Shown: positions 20,967 to 34,799, counted from the first letter of the stretch. The stretch: 64,000 nt of DNA from Lonicera japonica (GCA_021464415.1 CM038464.1:1-64000), one strand, 5' to 3'. Notes: generated from the sequence alone by a model not told the origin. Program-made: numbers and translations.

Positions 20967-22337
20967 GATGAAGACCTCAGACATTTCATCCTCAATGTCA
21001 TCTAAAACCTTGCAAGGGAGAGGCCTTAACCACCATAAATTTGACAAAAAAGTGAAAATTCTAAATTATGCGTGTGAAATTTCAAGATCAACTTTCCTAG
21101 GTTGATTTTAAGGTTTTTATAAAAAATAATTTGAAGTTTGATAAGCAAAATCAAAACCTTAAATGTCCAATTTAATTTTACACTATCAAAACTTGTGTTG
21201 TATTGTCTAACAATTCAATCAAGTAATCACACAAAAGTAATCCACAACACCATGATGTAAAAAGGTATCCTAACTTGCATAGGACTAATTATCGGGACTA
21301 ACTGATAGTACTTCATTATATTAAAACCAAGTTACAAGACACGACTTAATTTACAAGCACTAATTATGTGTTACTTATACAGTTGTGTCTCCACCTCTTG
21401 ATCGACGAATCTTCACTGTAGCTCGAACTGGCAAACGCTTTCTTATGTCGTCTAATTTCTCTATCTCGGAACTCCCTCGACGATCTTTATTAATCCTTTA
21501 CCACCATTTATGATTTTCCTTGTTGTGTTAGCCATTTCCCACTTTAATCATAACTGAAGATTCTCCGTTCGACCTGACTTCAATAGTTGCCAAAGCCACT
21601 CCTACAGGATCTCTCGAATATGCGAAACCCTATTTCTTTGAAAATAAAGAACGATAGATCTCTATGGCATGAACAAAACCTAGGTACTGCTTAAAACTCT
21701 AAAAAATAATTATTTTAACATTTTTTGTTTTTTGACTTGAAAAGCTTTTTAAAATGGTTAAAACACTTTAAAAATATAAAGTTATTGCAAAAGCGTCGTA
21801 AAAAGTTAAAAAAATATCGTAAAAAGTCCAAAACACCTTAAAACCTTAGCTGACTAATATACCACCTATTTCATCCCCCCTGACCAGTCTGAAGGTGTGC
21901 TAGACTAATCTACCAAAGTTGTTTTGTCGGCTTTTTTTATTGTTGACATTTTTCACTATTTTTTATCAGTTCAAACTCCGATTCGACCCAAGTTTTAGAG
22001 GAAACTTATGGAACATGTTAGACATGAAAAAAAAATCGCATCTATTTGACTTAATGGAATGCAATGGGCTTGGGGAAAAACTCGGTTAAAATACTAAATA
22101 TCAAGTTTGACTAAAAAACTTTTATTGCCAATTTTAACGCACAACCAATACCTATATTTTAAATCAAACCACCTTACTATATTATGTTTGATCTAGATGA
22201 TTGCTTGGCTTCTCAATAAGTAAAGTAATCTTCCATTGACATTGAATCTTTGAATCTTCATTTGACGCACAAAGGATTATAACAGAAAACATGCTTTTGG
22301 CATTGGAATCGCACTAATGAAAAATATAATCCTAACA
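20967..22337 (-). repeat. SIRE-like copia 3' LTR, minus strand
   Basis: The minus-strand start TGTTAGGATTATATTTTTC at 22337 is preceded by a purine tract (AAATGGGAGAT, 22348-22338), a typical polypurine tract, so this is a 3' LTR. Near its other end is GACTAATTATCGGGACTAA (about 21281), the reverse of the GATGATTAGTCC signature seen in the LTR at 31930-33408. The lower boundary is uncertain. Confidence 0.55.
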
Positions 22338-23386
22338 ATCTCCCATTTTAGCCATTCTGATAACAAAACAAATACAACCAATACATACTCAGTTGACATG
22401 ATGTTTATAACATCTCTATTACTGACATTAAGTCGAATTAGGTCTTTACAACAATCATACTCAAATATATGCCTAACTCTAAGTCTCGATGTCGGCTACA
22501 TCACTTCACAAGGAAAAAGAGCGAGCTAGATCATCAAATCTATAATCTTTAAACAACAAAGCTCAACAAACACCTGTGAAGCATAGGCGTAAAGATATAA
22601 CAATAATCAAATACTAAATAACGCGCAAAAGTTAATCTACCCCCTCAAAATAAAACAACCCTACTGCTCCCTCTCACATATGCATTATCCTCATTTCACT
22701 CCCTTGAAAAATTATCCCTTAAGGATACGAATATTTCTCTCCCTTTCTGTCATAGGAATAAATAAAGAAACAAGCATCGAAAGCACCAAAGCATAGAAAA
22801 CGAACAAGAATCATGCAAAGCATATAATATCAATAACTACAAAAATCATATCTTGTTTAAGCGAAAAGATTCTAGCTAGCAATAATATTCATTCTTCTCA
22901 AAACCTTATGGCTAAACCTCGAGAGACTCTTTTTCACCAATTCTCATATGGAATATACATATCAATTAAGCATACAATATATGTGATTTTCATTTACATG
23001 ATACATGTACTATGCATGTAACAATTCAATATATATATGTCAAACAACACAAAGTACAGGTATATATCACATTGTGCTTTAAATATGGATCGTATAAAGC
23101 GCTATCGAATAATATAAGTTTGAAACAATCGTGCATCCATATACAAGAGAATTTATAAAGCCTCTAAGTCATTATTATTAAACTAATTCATTTTCTCCCT
23201 CAATAGCAATCATTTTCTCTAAAATATATGCAATTTTGCATCAAAATTGTGATATTTTTGTGCAAGCATCTAATCTTTTTTATGAAGGCTTTCCTTTTTA
23301 ATAAAGGCCAACTATTTTCATTTGGAGCTTTCTATTATCATTCCATTATGGTAGCCCTTTTCCATCCTATTTGTAAATTCCAAACT
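22338..23386 (-). mobile_element. Interior remnant of the SIRE-like element
   Basis: AT-rich sequence next to the polypurine tract with no coding domain recognised. A 70-codon plus-strand open stretch here looks like noise. It probably represents the 3' interior of the minus-strand copia element, cut by the plus-strand LTR to its right. Confidence 0.35.
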
Positions 23387-24540
23387 TATTAGGACTTAGT
23401 TTAGATTTGCTTAATTCTGATGCCAAAAGAGTCATTTCGGTTTAAAGTCGTTTACCTTAAGTGAAGATGTGTTAAAGTAAAGAAAAACCTATATATAAGC
23501 AAGCTTCCAAAGCCTTAAGCAATGAATTAGAAATATCAAAGGGATCGAGGTAAGTATTTTTTAATTAATTCAAAAGGTTTCCAAAGTGTTTTTGGATCAA
23601 TCTAGCACTTCAAGTATTTGGATTGATCTAGTTTTTATTAAGTGGATCGATCTAGTTTTTATTAAGGATGTCCTGGAATTGTATTCCCTAGGTTCGAATC
23701 AATCCACTGTGTAAGTGGATCGATCTGGCATATAATGATGGATTGATTCAACTTTACTAAAGTGGATCAATCTGGCAATAGTTTCTAGCCAAACTATTTA
23801 TATTGCAAATTTTCTTTTTAAAAGCAAGTTTCCTACTTCAAAAAGGTTTTTGACTCGGGGATTTTGCTATAAATAAAACATATTCTTAAAGACTTTCTAC
23901 GGATGTTTTGAGAGCTTGTTTCAAACTAAATAGAGAGATCAAAACCTCAAAACATAAAATCCACCTTTACGATTTTTAGATTCAGGCCAAGTGTTCTTAG
24001 TTTCTAAAATACAAATGAAATCCCTTCTAAGCTTCTTTGAGCGTATACCAAATAAGTGAAGTGGCCAACATATCAGTGTGATACTATTTCATGTGATTCG
24101 TTGTGTGGATCTTGATCGTGTGATTCAAGAAGGAGGCTTTAAGCAACGAAGGTGGGGATTGCGATTCGATTGTGTCTTGTGCGATTCAAGTTTTGTAAGT
24201 TAGTCAGCATTTTATTGAGTCTGTAAACTTTATCTGTTCATAGTGAATTTTTTTCGGTTGGTCTCGATGATTAGTCCTACGCAAGATATTTTGTTAATTC
24301 TGGTGTTTGCTTATCTCTTTAATTGCTTTATTGATCATTGCATATTAGAAAAGATTAACGTATTTTCAAAAATAATTAAACCAACCTAGGCTTAAAGTTT
24401 ACTTTTTCATTAAGATTAAAATTTGATTTTCGAGAATAACTAAAGTATAACAAACCTAGGGTTAATTGCTTTTCTACTAAGCGTGCTTTTCGATCCTCTA
24501 CATTCTTTTTTCTCACATGCTTGTTTTTTTATTTTTTCAC
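23387..24540 (+). repeat. SIRE-like copia LTR, plus strand, right end uncertain
   Basis: Begins TATTAGGACTTAG, aligned with TGTTAGG... of the 31930 LTR. TATAAATAAAAC is at about 23869, and CGATGATTAGTCCTACGCAAG (about 24266) is the same 3' signature. AAACT flanks the left edge (23382-23386) and recurs at 24544-24548, but the expected terminal CA is not clear. Confidence 0.5.
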
Positions 24541-24621
24541 TCTAAACTATATCACCAAAATCTCACTACATTAATCATAATAATTTTCTTACACTGTCTC
24601 TCCTTAAATAAATAGTATATG

Positions 24622-26867
24622 TATGAACACCCCATTTTGCAACCATCGCAAAAATCTATTTTCCAGAAGAAAAAAAAAGCATGCATGCATGCACAAATAT
24701 TCATACATGCATACATACTTTGCATATGTGATGCAGGTTGAAAAAGAAAACAAAAATGATTCCTAGATAAGAAATTATGAGGATAACCAAAAGTTTTTGG
24801 AAACCGAAAACCGTCAATCTTGCGAGATATTTAAATGGAAGACTTCCCAAGATCAGATCATCCTCAAAATTGGAGGGTTATTACACATTGTTTTTAGAAG
24901 CAAAAAATCAACTTGATCCAACGGTAGAATCTTCAGAAACTTATCAAACAGGTAATTCACCTTGGTTATTTAAACGGGGACCTTCCCGAACTCTAATTAA
25001 GCTAAAATTAGGTCAATATGTGTATTTTATTATCAAGAATAACATATTAAAAAATAAAATCAATTAGATACTTCATTTGGCCGAAAACACAAAAATTGTG
25101 AGTGTGACGCCTCGAATCCCATTAGGAGAATCCATCCTCTGAGACCCAGTTAATAACAGGTGCCGCACGCAGACGGAAGGTAGACAAGGTAAAAATCTGT
25201 GATTAAGAAGCACAATTTGATTAAATATAACTAAGATTAATACCACAACCATCTTAAACACAACATAAACAACAAGCCTCCATCGAGGTTCCAAATAGAA
25301 GTATACAAATACTTGATACGTACATAAGTTTTAAAGAAAAGATAATACATAAAACAACTTCCGAATTAACAAAATGATAAATGCAATAGTCCTTTCACGA
25401 GAAGGACCCTCAACTACTAAGGTAGATAAGCAATCTAAGGTGTAGCGTCATTCTTCTTCCTTTTTCCCGAAACTCGCAGATGTACATATTTAGAAAAATA
25501 GTAGGAGTGAGTCAAACGGACTCAGTGGGAACCATGTACTAGATTTAAAGTGTAAATAGTAATGAGAAATACTTTGTAGAAGTTGCAAGGCAATTCAAAT
25601 GTATTAAATTGTTTGGGAAATGAAGTATTAGTATAAATTATAAAATACTCCTTTTTCATAGTGACATGAATATATATATATATAACTCTTGCCAACTAAA
25701 CCTTATATTACAATTGATGCACGTTCCATCCTATAGAAATCGAACCATAATCTTGGTGATTCTCACATCTATCCAAGCATATACCAATTTTGCATTTCGT
25801 GGCCTTTCATCCACGCAGCAGCAAGGCTTCTTGTTTGTTTTCGTGCACGATTTTGAGTCTTTCACCCAGGGGCGCTCTGTCCCAACTTATAGCCCTGTCC
25901 AAGGAGACCACACTTTGGACCATACATGGACCAGCACTAACAATAATCTCAACCAGCTCCCTTTCTAGAAACAATTATATCACATGTACACATAATTCCA
26001 CAATTGTATATAACATCAACAATATAATTAATAGAGGATACTTGATTAAATTGTTGTTACCTAGAAATCAATCCAAAATTCATATTTTAAACCCGTTTTC
26101 AAAACCAAAGGCTTGGAATGAGCTGTAACCATTTTAAAATATATATTTATCTGTTAATTTTGCAAAATTCTAATTTTATCAGTCTCGTTTTATGAAGGAA
26201 TAATTAGGCATTTGTATCTGGTTTAATTTATAAATTGTGTTATACATGTAAATATTCAATACAAGAGTATTAGATTCGTCAATGCTAATTTAAATCACTA
26301 AATTATGGTACACTATTGACAAATGAATCTCAATGACTGTTGAATATCTGATTCCAAATCGAATTAACTTCCAAAAACACTTAGTTTTTTTATATTTCAT
26401 TATCAAATTCAATTTTTAAAATGACACACACTGATTTATAAAATCAAATAGGTGAATTACAAAGTACACGCTTTCTATTCCTACCCGAAATCCCGTTTTT
26501 CTAAAATTATGGATCGATATGTAATAAGCTCAATAAGCATGCAAATTTTTGATTATAAATACACACATATCCTACTCAGATACCAAAAGGGTGAATTGGG
26601 TGCCTAACACCTTCCTAATTCATAACTTAATCCCCGAATCTTCAAATCAACTGATTTCGCATTAATTGTGTTTAAGATGTCGTTTAATCTATAAATGTTC
26701 ATCTTTCACACATACTTTTATTTGTTTAGTAAAACAAATTGGCGACTCTGATTTTCTTTATAAACCATCATATTTTCTCTAAATTAAAATGAATTATTTT
26801 TCAAATAAACGAAAAATCGGAGGAATAGCTTGCCCATGAAATCTAGCATCAAAACGAGGTTCTCACA
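24622..26867 (+). mobile_element. Solo Tat/Ogre-like LTR with a nested LTR fragment
   Basis: The ends TATGAACACCCC...GGTTCTCACA match the family TGTGAACACCCC...TTCTCACA except for G-to-A at the second base. A perfect ATATG duplication (24617-24621, 26868-26872) supports the borders. Internal signatures are GGGGACCTTCCCGAACTC (about 24976), GGGTGCCTAACACCTTCC (about 26599) and TTGGCGACTCTG (26739-26750). The 2246-bp length includes a chromovirus-like LTR fragment from about 25103 in the other orientation. Confidence 0.7.
25103..26130 (-). repeat. Chromovirus-like LTR fragment nested in the 24622 LTR
   Basis: Begins TGTGACGCCTCGAATCCC, the reverse of the ...GGGCGTCACA end of the LTR at 52556, and carries the hairpin TGAGTC-AAACG-GACTCA next to CCCACTGAG-type sequence (25508-25528). 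The right border was not resolved, and no duplication was found. Confidence 0.45.
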
Positions 26868-28013
26868 ATATGGGAGCCTCTAAGGTTTCAAATTAAAAGC
26901 AAGAATAATCGCACGTGATTACTCAATATGCATTAATGTAGATCATGTGATGTAATGTGTATGGTATACACAAAAACTCTTATATGATTGAAATATCGTG
27001 CTACCTATTATCGAATTGCAAATGCATTATGCATATATATCTCCAAATTAGCAATATAAACAAATCTAAAGATATCCGAAATTGAAAGTAGTTATAACCA
27101 CAGCGTATGCAAGTTATGGATTTTTTAAAATCCATTACTTTGCTCTTCATAGCTTACCAACAAAAATTGATCGAAAAAACAAACTCACTTAACATAGCCA
27201 TTCATCCAACTAGTTCCATGCTCGGCGGACTCTTTAACACCTAAGTAGGTGCTATGATCTATTTTAGGGCCCAAATCTTCCTAACTCTTGGAGTCATGTC
27301 CTTGTTGTGTCTCTTAGTTTTTCTAACACTAGAATCATCATAAATATTTTATCTTGCACATCAATCTTCCTAGCTTGTGATGGTTTAGGTTTAGCATATA
27401 GGACCTATCTAGCATCAAGGTACATAAGAATTATATTTAGACTTGTTCACATACCTAGGCTTGCCTTTTACATGCTTTCGCTTGCTCTTCTTGACTTACC
27501 AACAAAAATCTCTCAAATGACCCTTATAACCACAAAAGTCACACCCAAACTGTTTAGAGATGGTGTGCTTGTAATTTTTAAATTCCTGGTCATGTTGGTC
27601 ATTATTTTCAAAACATTTCCCATTACTTTTTTCAAAAACCTCTTTTGGTCAAGCAATTGCTTTCTTTTTTGAAGTTTCTTTTCAAATTTGGCTTATGATG
27701 AGCTTTTGCTTAAAAATATTTAGACTTTGTAGCATTCAGTTCAACGAAACTTGAATTTTAACTATGGAAACTACAAAGATGGGTTTGGTTTTAATAAAAA
27801 AATCTTTTATTTTAGATTTTAACGCACAACCACTATTTATATCTTGAACCAAACCACCTTAACTTATTATGTTTGATCTAGATTGAGGGTTTGGAGTAGG
27901 TACGATTTCGTTGATATTGCATCTTTGAATCTTCATTTCACGCACAAACGATTACAACGAAAAATGTGCTTTTGGCATCAGAATCAAGCCAGGTAAAAAT
28001 ATAAACCTAATAG
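26868..28013 (-). mobile_element. Degenerate copia remnant with a gag CCHC zinc knuckle
   Basis: On the minus strand near 27500-27540 a decayed frame reads CDFCGYKGHLRDFC, a CCHC knuckle typical of copia gag, preceded by lysine-rich sequence. Numerous stops are present. At 28013 the minus-strand sequence TATTAGGTTTATATTTTTA is the 5' end of a SIRE-like LTR, so LTR and gag are in the expected order. Sequence 26868-27280 is AT-rich with nothing recognised. Confidence 0.5.
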
Positions 28014-28796
28014 CTTAGGCCAGGAAGGCTTGGCCCATCTTTTTAGACTTGGCCTGCATGCTGCTAACCTCGCCAAGTTCTTTAAAGAGCTCCCTAGTCG
28101 AGGGATTAATAGGAGCTTAGGTGTCTTAGCTATTGCCCGAAAAGGGGCCGACGTATGTCCCTTTACCCTTCGACTAAGCTAGAGATGTACCTCCGACCTC
28201 CAGACCAAAGTTGTAAGCTCAAGTTGCAATGACCTCTCTTGGAGCACCGACCACCATTGGTTCAACTACTTCTTTAATAATAACTTTAAGCGAAGCATGC
28301 CTTTTCTCGGAAGCTTAAATGTACACCTTCTGCTTATCTTCAAGTTTTTTAGGCCATTGGGTGGGACATAACCAATCAAGTTGACTAGACCTTTCCTCAA
28401 TCCAGTACCTATCTACTGGGATGTACCTAAGAAGACTATGTGCAGCTTGTGGATGATCGTCGATGCTCTCTAACCAAGCACCATTGTAATTACTCACTAG
28501 GTTGTTAGGAATCCCAATCCATAAGTTGATAACTAGTTTAGTTGGGAGGCACTGCACCTAAGAAAACAAAATAGTCAAAAATAGTCAAAACATTGAAACA
28601 AATGTAAGAAAATAGAGACCTCTACCAACATAAGAGCTCGTGTGGCACTTAATTTAGTCGGGATGACTATCATTCCATTTTCCCTCAACCACCACCATGT
28701 CCCTACAATAACCCTTCTCGGACTTTGTCAAACACTTAACCAAATCTAGGGCCTTAGTTCGAGCTCATAAATAATATCTGCCTGGGTCTTGTGGGC
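28014..28796 (-). other. Degenerate coding-like sequence interrupted by the 28797 element
   Basis: Minus-strand open stretch 28557-28315 (MQCLPTKLVINLWIGIPNNL...) and flanking fragments have coding-like composition with stops. The family is unresolved and may be a plant transposon protein. The sequence continues at 31725-31900 on the far side of the inserted element, separated only by its TGGGC duplication. Confidence 0.35.
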
Positions 28797-31719
28797 TATA
28801 ACGTCCTACCCATGGGGGTGATAAAAATTGAATAGTAGTATACAAGTACCCATAAATTAAAATAATTTCTAAAATACTCCAGAATAAACTCCACTGTCTA
28901 AATTACAAGAATATCTAAGTTCTTCCTTGAGCTCTCACAAAGTCCTAACGCGTTCTTACCATGAGTATTTGTGGAAGGAAAATATGTATGGGGAAGTACA
29001 CCATACATAGAGAATAAACGAATTTTCACGGAATTAATTTAACAACAATAATAAATGCATTCATATCAAATAGTACATAAGGCCTTATGCGCGGTTCTCT
29101 TATGGTCACATGCCAAGTACCACCATGCCACCCTTACTTCACCTTATCCACGTCCTTTCATCAGACATTGCAAGCGGGTTATTGGATTGTTGGCAAACTT
29201 AGCAGGTATACTTGAGCATGTACCAATCAAACTTAGCAGGAATACAAATATAAGAATATCAAATAAATGCTTTAGAGCTTAAAGGAATGCATACCCAGTA
29301 CTTCACATACCTTAAAATAAATATCAAGAAATATAGAGAAAGGGATAATGATCCAAAACTCTGATCGTCGAAACTTCAAAATTCTTATGTCATTGCTCTC
29401 CCCTTAATCCATAGAATAATTTTCCCTAAGGGAAAATTATGATCCAAAGAGGTTTAAAGGTTGAATTTCTAGAGAAAATATGCTTAGAAACCCTCCCATG
29501 AAGGTTTGGGAGAAACTTGGTTTTTATAATTGAAGAAGGAAGGTTCTAGGCCCTTTTTAATCACTATCGACCTACAATAGGCCCATGTTGCGCCTCGATA
29601 GGCCCCTGTCGGAGACCATTGTACTTTTGCATTTCTGGACAGTTTCAACAGGCCCTTGTTGGACCAGAAATCTGAAAAATAAACACACAAAATTCTTTCT
29701 GACCAAAATAACCAAAAGCATTAAACATAAAATAAATTATGGAGCATAATTACTACTAAATTAAACACGGAATATAACATCCATGCCTTAATTAACATGA
29801 TTACCCATATAACTAAGGCCATGAGTGTTACTAACCTATCTTAGACTAGTTAAAATGGGTAATAAAATTTTCAAGTTATCAAAACACATAGTATATATTA
29901 TGAATTAAAAAAAATTTACAACCATATAAACAAAAATTTTAATTAACATCGTATCTAACTTTAGATAACATGATCAACTATCAACTTGGATTTAAACATT
30001 ATCATGCGAGCTTTGGCTAGCCATATCATCATATTTAGAATACAAAATAGGATAGTATAAGAGCCATATAAGACATCCCGAAACCCAATGCAACCTCAGT
30101 ATCCTTGTCACCATGCGTACCTATATTATTTTAGAAAAATGGGGTGAATATGTCGCTCAATAGGGGGTAAAACGAGTGAAACATATAAAACATTACTTTA
30201 CTTATTAACATATGCAACGTAAACAAAATTTAAAAATAACTCAATCATCACAAGCAACATTTATTAGACAAGTGACTTAATATAATGCATGCTCATGCAT
30301 ATGCAAGTTACTTCCCTTGTGTCAACCCATTTCCAAACCTTGACGGCTCATGTCGACGAGAATCTGAGTCGAATTCATATTATAAAACTCATCCACTCCA
30401 AGAGAATATAACATCATCAAAACTTTTACCGACGAGAATTCGAGCTGAAATCATATTATAGAACCCATTCGCTCTAAGATGACACACAATTGTCATAACC
30501 AAGAAATGGAACAACTCGTCCCTATTCCATAAAAAAGATTTAACCCATGATGCGTTGCTAATGCCTATGTTCCCAGAATTTTCACCGGTTGCTTATAAGC
30601 AGCCAAACATTGCTCCCCCAGGGATTTAAGAATTTTTAACCTAAGAGCGCCAAGTCCTACCTTATTTTCAACTAGGAAGATCTCTCATCCTCATGGTCAT
30701 CCCATGAACATATACCATTACTATCAAGAAATTCAATAATTGAACATAGCATATCATCTTCTGTAAAGAAGACATGCATCAAGATTAATTTAATAACAAC
30801 AATAAATGTGTTCATATTATATAAGGCCTCATACCTAGTTCTCTCATGGTCATATGCCAAGTACCACCATGCCACCCTTACCTCCCGTCACCCATGTCCT
30901 CTTACCGGACATTGCAAACGGGCTATTGGACTGTTGGCAAACCCGGCAAGTGTACTTAGACCATGTACCAATCAATCCCTTTAGCATTTTAGCTAACACT
31001 TAACTTTAGAAATTATTTTTATTATATCAAGATTTTTAGGAAAGATTAAGAAGTTCATCTCAAATATGCACCATCATTTGATATCAAACACCACAACAAG
31101 CTTATATCGTAAGTTCTACCATCAATTATATAAAAAATTTATTTTAACAAAGAACCCTTCCATATATTAATTAATCATCATGCTATTCCCAAAATCAAAC
31201 CCAAATTAAATCAAAGAACCCCTACCTCAAAATAGAACTCAAGAAAAAGGGAAATGATGATCCAAAACCCCAATCGTCGAAACTCCAAAAGCCCTATGTC
31301 ATCGCGCCCCCCTCAATCCATAGAATAATCTTTCCTTAAGGAAAATTATGATCCAAATAGGTTTAGAGGTTGAATTTTTATAGAGAAGATGCTTAAAAAC
31401 CCTCTCATGGATGTTTGGGAGAAGCTTAGATTTTATAATTGAAGAAGGAAGGTTTTATGCCCTTTTTAATCTCACCACCGACCTACAATAAGCTCCTGTC
31501 GAACCTCGACAGGCCCCTATTGGAGAGCAGTGCACTTTTGTATTTTTGAGCAGTTTTAATAGGCCCATGTTGATATCCAACAGGCCCTTAAACCAAGAAT
31601 CTAAAAAATAAACACCCAAAATTCTTTCTAACCAAAACTTAACTAAGATAACCAAAAGTATTAAACTTAAAATAAATTATAGAGCATAATTATTACTAAA
31701 TTAAACACGAAGTGTTACG
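28797..31719 (-). mobile_element. Two-LTR element with almost no interior (LARD/TRIM-like), chromovirus-type ends
   Basis: Flanked by a perfect TGGGC duplication (28792-28796, 31720-31724). Outer ends are TATAACGTCC and GTGTTACG, decayed from TGTAAC...GTTACA. The left LTR (28797-29779) and the right LTR (about 30067-31719) share long blocks, for example 29055-29230 with 30808-30980 and 29340-29560 with 31249-31470, in direct orientation. Only about 290 bases lie between them, with no coding domain. The left copy lacks part of the sequence present in the right copy. It has the structure of a non-autonomous element. Confidence 0.6.
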
Positions 31720-31929
31720 TGGGCAATGGCAAAGGGAGTAGTAGTAGAAAAATTCCAGATGTGCCAATCTCTCCCCCATCATCCTATTCAAGGTGGAGCA
31801 GCCTAATTAATCACAAATCCTATTTAGGCTTATCTGGCAAAGAGACATGTTGACAGCCCTTAATATGTCGCAAAGTAAAGGGTCCAAAGGCAACCTAAGC
31901 CATGCTTGCTCAAAGAATATTGTGTAGCT
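31720..31929. other. Host sequence between two elements
   Basis: Continuation of the degenerate coding-like sequence of 28014-28796. It ends at the TAGCT duplication of the next LTR. Confidence 0.35.
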
Positions 31930-33408
31930 TGTTAGGTTTATATTTTTAGTAAGCTTGATTCCAATATTAAAAACACTTTTTCAGTTATAATTGTTTAAGT
32001 CAAATTGAAAATTTAAAGGCACGACAATTAACGAAAGCTCGCCGAACTTACCGGATACACCATAAGATAATTCAGGACCTAAGATAAGGTGATTATATGG
32101 TTTGATTCAAAATATAGGTGCTGGTTGAGTTTAAAATTCGAAATTAAAAGTCTTTTAAGTCAAATCTATTTTTTACCGAATGTTGCTGAAATTCGAAAAA
32201 TTCCGTCGACACAAATTATTGAGAAAACTTCTTTTTTTCAAGTTCAATATATTCCATAAATTTGACTCTAAAATTTGAGTCAAATTAGTGTTCGAACGAA
32301 TTTAATGCGGTGAAATAAAAGTATAAAGAATAATTTAAATAAAAGTATTTTTAAATAAATAATTTAAATAAATAGTGAAAAAAAAGGAGAAACATTTAAG
32401 AGAAGTCCTTCAAAAGCAAACCTACGTGCCTTCCTCACTAAATTCATGCGCAGCCTTTACATTAAATGGACAGCCACGTGTAAAGTTAGAAAAAGGGTGC
32501 AACTTTTTCATTAAATCGGACCGGTACAAACTTGCATCATGGACGGTCCGGCATTAAATTTTTTCATGGAATTGCTTTTTTAAAATTTTGGACCTGTACA
32601 AATTTTGGTATTGGATTGATCTGGCATGTATGTTTTTGAACATGTATTCTTATCGCAATTTTTTTTTATATTTTTAACTTATTTTAAAAAGTATTTTGAC
32701 TTTATATTTCTCCTATAAATATAACCATTAGTTTGAGTTAAAAATATAAATTTTAGAGAGCTTTTTGAGGTAACAAATATTCAAAAGTTAGAATCAATTT
32801 TTGAAAGTTTTGATATACCACCTAAATTTTTTTTATATGTCATAGGAGATCCTATTATTCTTTAAATTTAAGAACTAGGATTCCAAACGTTCAGGATTCT
32901 GCGGGAGTATTTTCGGTTGCGATTGGAAACGGGGTGAGCGAAGTGACTAACGCTTGATAAGAGAAATCGCAAACAGGGGTGAAGGATTGTGATCAAGTGC
33001 GTAGAAGGAGATGACGAGCAAACCAAAAAAGTGGGAAGAGCTACGCCAAGCCAGCTGTGGTTGGATTCTATGTTCAAGGGATTAACGAAACAGTTGCATA
33101 AATTGTGGGGAAGGGATTTTTATAAGTCATCAAGTCTATAATCCTGTTTTGATCATAGTGAAGTACTGTCAGTTAATCCCGATGATTAGTCCTATGCAAG
33201 TATGAATACCTCGTAAATTCCTTGTGTTATGGATTGCTTTTGTATGATTGCTTGATTGATATAATTGTTAAAAAACTCAACACAGGTTTCAATAATACTA
33301 AAATTTGATTAGACCTAGAATTTTAATTCCACTTATTAAACTTCAAATTATTTTTGATAAAAACCCTAAAATAAACCTAGGTAATACGATCCCTAATTTG
33401 TTTCTTCA
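31930..33408 (+). mobile_element. Solo SIRE-like copia LTR (1479 bp)
   Basis: Begins TGTTAGGTTTATATTTTTA and ends TTTGTTTCTTCA, with a perfect TAGCT duplication at 31925-31929 and 33409-33413. TATAAATATAACC at about 32716 and CCCGATGATTAGTCCTATG at about 33178 fix plus orientation. Confidence 0.75.
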
Positions 33409-33413
33409 TAGCT

Positions 33414-34700
33414 GGCTACCTCCCTATCTCTGGGGAGATTGGGAAATGGAGTGCATTAGAATATTTTTTTTCTGATGAAATGTGGGAGAGGAAGAGGAAA
33501 GTGTTTTTGTTTGATTGAGGTGATAAAGATGAAAATGGGAAGTGTTTTTGTTAAGTGTTGTTTTAGTTAATTTTTTACAGTTTTCGTCCTTGGAAACCGC
33601 TCCCCCAATGTTAAGAAACATTACATGTACAACACGCCACCTCCCACTATTTTTTTCAAAGCAACTGCCAGACACAAACTGCCATGTGGGGCATGGCCAA
33701 AAAAAACCTAGGAACAAGTGTTCGATCTCCGGGCTACTGTCCAAACTCAAACACTTAAAGGTAGTTGAAGGGGATAAAAATATTAAGTCTAAGATTCGAG
33801 ATGTATACGTGCCGAGCTTTTGGCCTTTGGCTAAGCTAGTTATCTAAGCTTCTGGGAAGCACTAACAGCATGACATATGGAAGCCATAAGATGAAGCGTG
33901 TTAGAAACGCACAACAATTGACTACGACTCAGTCACTAACTAATAGCCCTCCACCATTTTCTCCACTTCCCTAAACATGGTGGGTGGTATCTATCTCTTT
34001 GTAACAGCTAGCTCATTGCATCTATAAAAGGGATTTGCCTTTGGTAATGAAAATCATTTAGAAAGACCTAAGTATATCCCATTATCAAATTATATTCTTA
34101 GTAATTCTATAAACCATCATCATCACCAAACCTACTCTTCATTGGCTAGGAGAAACATCCTTACCAAAAATCTTGTGTGTTCTAGTTCATTTTCTTTCAT
34201 TTACTACCCATAAATCTTGTTTATGAGCAATATTTCATAAACCTAGAATTGTAGACCTTACATATTTTTAAAGAAGGAAAAATGGGTATCACACACACAC
34301 ATATATGTGTATATATATATATATATATTTAGAAAGAGAGAATAAGTCATTGAAATTGTTTTATCAAAGTTTGGTCATTAATTTAAGAAAAAACATAATA
34401 GTGAGTTGGTGGTGGTGTAAATGAGTAATGATGATTGAGAGTTGGTAGTGTAGGTTGAGGGAAATAGTTTAGGGATTTTAGTATTGATTTTTTTAAATCA
34501 GAGGGGTAAAGTGACAAATTATATATATATATATATATATATTATGTATGATGTAACCTATTAACTTAATGTGTTTTATTGGGTCAACACCAATACGACT
34601 TAAATCTATTAAGGCTTCACCCATAAACTTGTAATTTTGTGTCAATTTATGTCATGTTATTAAGTCGAGTGTTGTTTTGCCACGTCTGATTGTAGATATG
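33414..34700. other. Non-coding AT-rich sequence with microsatellites
   Basis: No gene or element end recognised. It contains a CA/TA microsatellite (about 34290-34328) and a TA repeat (about 34521-34542). Open stretches near 33424-33847 overlap on both strands and look like chance. Confidence 0.4.
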
Positions 34701-34799
34701 ATAATTACCTTGTTTCATCCATAGGTGAAAAAGTCTAAATATAATATTTTCCTAATATTAAAAGTTTTTGATGTTGGCTTGATTACTAGAAATAATAAC

